The notes under the pieces are model-generated. The model was not told the DNA's origin and did not search any database. It saw only the letters and a list, made by a program, of their open reading frames with translations. A stretch of DNA of 64,000 nucleotides from Flavobacterium agricola. Lineage in GTDB: Bacteria; Bacteroidota; Bacteroidia; Flavobacteriales; Flavobacteriaceae. Below are positions 60,985 through 64,000 of the stretch, in pieces. The stretch lies in NCBI RefSeq assembly GCF_025919725.1, contig NZ_CP081495.1:310001-374000 (forward strand), in the 5' to 3' direction. The first letter of the stretch is position 1. The number at the start of each line of letters is the position of its first letter. A program made the position numbers and the translations under genes.

Positions 60985-62223
60985 ATGACTACAACTAAAT
61001 TAACTTCAACCGAAGCTATAGGTTTAGAAGACCGTTACGGAGCGCATAATTACCATCCGCTACCTGTGGTTTTAGCAAAAGGAGAAGGAGTTTATGTGTG
61101 GGATGTTGAAGGAAAAAAATACTATGATTTTTTATCATCATATTCGGCGGTTAACCAAGGACACTGCCATCCTGCAATTGTTAAAGCGTTAACTGATCAA
61201 GCTAAAACTTTAGCACTAACTTCGCGTGCTTTTTACAACGATAAATTAGGATTGTTTGAAGAGAAAATTACCAAGCTTTTTGGTTTTGATAAAATTTTAC
61301 CAATGAACACCGGGGCTGAAGCTGTTGAAACGGCTATTAAATTAGCTAGAAAATGGGCTTACGAGGTAAAAGGTACACCAGAAAACGAAGCGGTAATTGT
61401 GGTTTGTGACAACAATTTTCACGGACGTACAACAACCATTATTTCTTTTTCTAACGATGTAAATGCACGCCGTAGCTACGGACCATATACTGAAGGATTT
61501 GTTCGCATTCCGTACAACGATTTAGATGCGTTAAAAGAAGTTTTAACAAATAAAAATGTTGCCGGATTTTTAGTAGAACCTATTCAGGGTGAAGCTGGTG
61601 TTTTTGTTCCAGACGAAGGATATTTAGCAAAAGCAAAAGCGCTTTGTGAAGCGAATAATACCTTATTTATTGCTGATGAAGTACAAACCGGAATTGCTAG
61701 AACCGGTAAAATGTTAGCTGTTAATCATGAAAATGTACAGCCAGATATTTTAATTTTAGGTAAAGCACTTTCTGGCGGTATGTACCCAGTTTCTGCAGTT
61801 TTAGCAAACGATAGCATTATGCATGTTATTAAGCCAGGACAACACGGATCTACCTTTGGAGGTAACCCAATTGCTGCAGCTGTTGCTATGGCAGCTTTAG
61901 ATGTTGTTTTAGACGAAAAATTAGCAGACAATGCAGAAGCAATGGGACAAATTTTACGTGACGAATTAAATAAATACATTGCAACCTCTAACATATGTAC
62001 TTTAGTACGTGGTAAAGGTTTGTTAAATGCGATTTTAATTAACGATACCGAAGATTCAGATACTGCTTGGAATATTTGCTTGCGTTTACGTGACAAAGGT
62101 TTATTAGCTAAACCAACGCACGGCAACATTATTCGTTTTGCACCGCCATTAGTAATGACAAAAGAACAAATTTTAGATTGTGCTCGTATTATAACTGAAA
62201 CGTTAGCAGAATTTGAAAGATAA
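60985..62223 (+). CDS. rocD: Ornithine aminotransferase
   Basis: PLP-dependent enzyme that turns ornithine plus 2-oxoglutarate into glutamate semialdehyde and glutamate. 412 residues, class III aminotransferase. SSYSAVNQGHCHP (substrate entrance), LPMNTGAEAVETAIKL, FIADEVQTGIARTG (aspartate to PLP) and LILGKALSGGMYP (PLP lysine) are read in order. NFHGRTTTIIS and HGSTFGGNPIA are also present. Its leader shares TAACGGAAAGGA with the rlmL-like gene. Confidence 0.93.
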   Translation: MTTTKLTSTEAIGLEDRYGAHNYHPLPVVLAKGEGVYVWDVEGKKYYDFLSSYSAVNQGHCHPAIVKALTDQAKTLALTSRAFYNDKLGLFEEKITKLFGFDKILPMNTGAEAVETAIKLARKWAYEVKGTPENEAVIVVCDNNFHGRTTTIISFSNDVNARRSYGPYTEGFVRIPYNDLDALKEVLTNKNVAGFLVEPIQGEAGVFVPDEGYLAKAKALCEANNTLFIADEVQTGIARTGKMLAVNHENVQPDILILGKALSGGMYPVSAVLANDSIMHVIKPGQHGSTFGGNPIAAAVAMAALDVVLDEKLADNAEAMGQILRDELNKYIATSNICTLVRGKGLLNAILINDTEDSDTAWNICLRLRDKGLLAKPTHGNIIRFAPPLVMTKEQILDCARIITETLAEFER

Positions 62224-62225
62224 AA

Positions 62226-62260
62226 TAAAAAAGCTCGATTTTAAATCGAGCTTTTTTATT
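62226..62260. terminator. Bidirectional terminator between rocD and the helicase gene
   Basis: AAAAAGCTCGATT and AATCGAGCTTTTT around TTA, with flanking A and T runs. Confidence 0.85.
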
Positions 62261-63412
62261 TTAATATCCTTTTAAATCAATTGGATCTGTGGGTTGTAAC
62301 GCAATTCTGATTTTTGCTTTTTTCTGAATTATTTTAAAATGATGTTCATCTTCTGGCGTAATTAAGCTTATTGCTGTTCCTAACTTACCTGCACGTCCGG
62401 TACGGCCAATACGGTGCACATAATCTAAAGGCGAACGTGGTAATTCGTAATTAATAACCACAGGTAAATCTTCAATATCAATTCCGCGTGCAATTAAATC
62501 AGTGGCAACTAAAACATCAACCAATCCATCTTTAAAATCTAACAAAGCATTGTTACGCCCGCCTTGCGATTTTTTACCGTGAATAGCAGCAGCTTTAATA
62601 CCATTTTTATTTAATTTTTCGACCAAATTATCTGCAGTTCTTGATGCCGAAACAAAAACTAAAACTTGTGTGTAGTTTTTAGATTTGATTAAATAGCGTA
62701 AAAACGGGCCTTTAATTTCTGGGCTTACTGCATAAGCGCTTTGCTCAATTTGCGCTTCGCCTAATTCGGTTTCGCTTGCTTCAATTTCAATAACTTCCGG
62801 ATCAATAACCAAACGCGTTTTCATTTCAGAAACTTTGTCGTTTAAGGTTGCCGAAAACAATAGGTTTTGTCTTTTTTTAGGCAGCTTTTCAATAATGCGG
62901 TTCATTTCTTCATCAAAACCCATCTGAAACATTTTATCTGCTTCATCTACACCAAAAATAGCAACTTCGCTTAAGCTTAATGCGTTATGATCTAACAAAT
63001 CTAACAAACGCCCCGGGGTAGCAATTAAAACTTCAACCCCAATCATATCTTTCATTTGTGGGTTTATAGAAATACCTCCGTAAACGGCCATGGTTTTAAT
63101 TTTTCGGTCTAAATTTTTATTTAAATCTGAAAAAACATCTTGAATTTGAATGGCTAATTCTCGGGTTGGTACTAAAAGTAATACCGCAATATTTCGGTTT
63201 CTTACCGTATTTGTTTTTTGTAATTTCTCTAAAATAGGTAAGGCAAAACTTGCTGTTTTTCCTGAACCCGTGCGCGCAATTCCCATAACATCTTTGCCCG
63301 ATAATATTACCGGAATGGCTTGTTCTTGAATAGGAAATGGGCTTTTATAACCTGCTTGGGTTGCGTTGGAAATTAAGTTTGCTGACAAACCTAAATCGTG
63401 AAATGATTTCAT
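62261..63412 (-). CDS. DEAD-box ATP-dependent RNA helicase
   Basis: 383 residues; the two RecA-like domains are nearly complete. Motifs in order: the Q motif (FPIQEQAIP), I (ARTGSGKTASFALP), Ia (PTRELA), Ib (ATPGRLLDLL), II (VDEADKMF), III (SATLNDK), V (TDLIARGIDIED) and VI (HRIGRTGRAG). It remodels RNA, probably in ribosome assembly or cold adaptation. It lacks the long basic tail of many relatives, ending soon after motif VI. Confidence 0.93.
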   Translation of the reverse strand: MKSFHDLGLSANLISNATQAGYKSPFPIQEQAIPVILSGKDVMGIARTGSGKTASFALPILEKLQKTNTVRNRNIAVLLLVPTRELAIQIQDVFSDLNKNLDRKIKTMAVYGGISINPQMKDMIGVEVLIATPGRLLDLLDHNALSLSEVAIFGVDEADKMFQMGFDEEMNRIIEKLPKKRQNLLFSATLNDKVSEMKTRLVIDPEVIEIEASETELGEAQIEQSAYAVSPEIKGPFLRYLIKSKNYTQVLVFVSASRTADNLVEKLNKNGIKAAAIHGKKSQGGRNNALLDFKDGLVDVLVATDLIARGIDIEDLPVVINYELPRSPLDYVHRIGRTGRAGKLGTAISLITPEDEHHFKIIQKKAKIRIALQPTDPIDLKGY

Positions 63413-63436
63413 TAAAAATAACTATAAATTAATTTA

Positions 63437-63444
63437 CAAAAGTA
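63437..63444 (-). promoter_or_regulatory. -7 element TACTTTTG before the helicase gene
   Basis: Minus-strand TACTTTTG, 24 bases before the ATG at 63412. Confidence 0.5.
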
Positions 63445-63499
63445 CTTTAAAAATAAGTAGGAAGCACTTTTTTATTTTTTTTTACTTGATTTTAAACCT

Positions 63500-63536
63500 A
63501 AAAAAAGCGTTTAGAACCTTCTAAACGCTTTTTTAT
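63500..63536 (-). terminator. Terminator of the antiporter gene
   Basis: AAAAAGCGTTTAGAA and TTCTAAACGCTTTTT around CC; T-run on the minus strand. Confidence 0.8.
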
Positions 63537-63537
63537 G

Positions 63538-64000
63538 TTATAATTCGAAATATTTATTTAATAATTTGCTTTCTCCAGCAATCCATAACTCATCGTTTTT
63601 ACGTAAAACAACATCAGATTCTGGATTTAATATTCTGCAATCTGGTCGGTCAATACAAATAACCAAACCTTTGGTTAATTCACGTAAGTTTGAATCACGA
63701 ATAGATTTATCTATAAAATCAGGATTATACAACGTGTATTTTTGTAAAACTAAATTGTTGTATTCTTCACTCGCTTCTGTTTCATGTTCTTTTAAAAATT
63801 GCGTGAACTCAATAACTTGTTCGTCGGTACCAACAATGCTAATTTCATCACCCGGAAAAATACGTTGATCTTTACTCGGAATGTAAATAACTACATCGCC
63901 ACGTTTAATTTGTACAACGTTTACGCCAATTTTTTCTCTAAACTTAAGTTCTTCTAAGGTTTTACCCACCAAATCTAAATGATTTGAAATGGTAAAGTTG
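63538..64000 (-). CDS. C-terminal part of a cation:proton antiporter with TrkA-C domains, cut by window edge
   Basis: The frame is open to the window edge (63999 in frame); about 154 residues are seen. Two TrkA-C/RCK-C domains are visible: LVGKTLEELKFREKIGVNVV with IFPGDEISIVG, then LRELTKGLVICIDR with LRKNDELWIAG. In Bacteroidota this pair commonly ends CPA2-type K+/H+ or Na+/H+ antiporters, where it senses nucleotides. The membrane part lies beyond the window, so the family call is tentative. Confidence 0.65.
   Translation of the reverse strand, partial: NFTISNHLDLVGKTLEELKFREKIGVNVVQIKRGDVVIYIPSKDQRIFPGDEISIVGTDEQVIEFTQFLKEHETEASEEYNNLVLQKYTLYNPDFIDKSIRDSNLRELTKGLVICIDRPDCRILNPESDVVLRKNDELWIAGESKLLNKYFEL

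Overview
The window is a gene-dense, AT-rich piece of a Bacteroidota chromosome, almost certainly from the family Flavobacteriaceae (Flavobacterium or Myroides-like). Supporting signs are a type IX secretion (T9SS) type B sorting domain, small families typical of this group (DUF5606, DUF6095, DUF3810, DUF6048/DUF6452), a B12-type class II ribonucleotide reductase, weak Shine-Dalgarno sequences, and many upstream -7 elements of the form TAnnTTTG. Operons are short, and most convergent gene pairs share a bidirectional hairpin terminator. I saw no tRNA, rRNA, CRISPR array, insertion sequence or prophage.

Layout. 1-7.1 kb: end of an AlkB-like gene, leucyl aminopeptidase, YceI, rluF with an alpha/beta hydrolase, peptide deformylase, DUF5606, mazG and a DUF4265-like gene. 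7.1-12.4 kb: two tandem 791-residue secreted repeat proteins that share a 1,269-bp segment without a single difference, inside diverged flanks. 12.8-22 kb: coiled-coil/ex-zinc-ribbon protein, Nif3-like protein, lpxK, a TPR hybrid histidine kinase, lipA-gap, nhaA. 21.5-27.6 kb: GT2 glycosyltransferase with an ECF sigma factor, murB, a rhodanese-thioredoxin lipoprotein downstream of recF, a TPR protein with ribH. 27.7-34.6 kb: M28 peptidase, acyl-CoA synthetase, lgt, yidD, cysS, folE. 34.8-40.4 kb: a small secreted protein coupled to a T9SS cargo protein, then an ECF sigma/membrane protein/TraB-like operon. 40.6-47.9 kb: NDH-2-type oxidoreductase, DUF3810, a small [2Fe-2S] protein, a PepD-type dipeptidase, class II ribonucleotide reductase in two frames. 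48-54 kb: YeaQ-like protein, a BamA/TamA-like outer-membrane protein, the murQ operon of small envelope proteins, ZIP transporter and methyltransferase. 54.3-64 kb: RlmL-like methyltransferase, a TraO/TraQ-like envelope pair, DUF6048/DUF6452, rlmD, rocD, a DEAD-box helicase and the end of a TrkA-C antiporter.

Most genes are core housekeeping: envelope and lipoprotein biogenesis (lpxK, murB, murQ, lgt, yidD), RNA modification (rluF, rlmL-like, rlmD), cofactors (lipA, folE, ribH) and protein maturation (def, cysS). The accessory signal is in the surface proteins. The tandem 791-residue pair shows recent gene conversion. Three genes (the T9SS cargo gene, DUF3810 and the ribonucleotide reductase) each carry a reading-frame break next to a short homopolymer or repeat, so either sequence errors or real lesions are present. 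Two rRNA-modification genes, rluF and rlmD, have a -7 promoter element exactly four bases before the ATG, which predicts leaderless transcripts.
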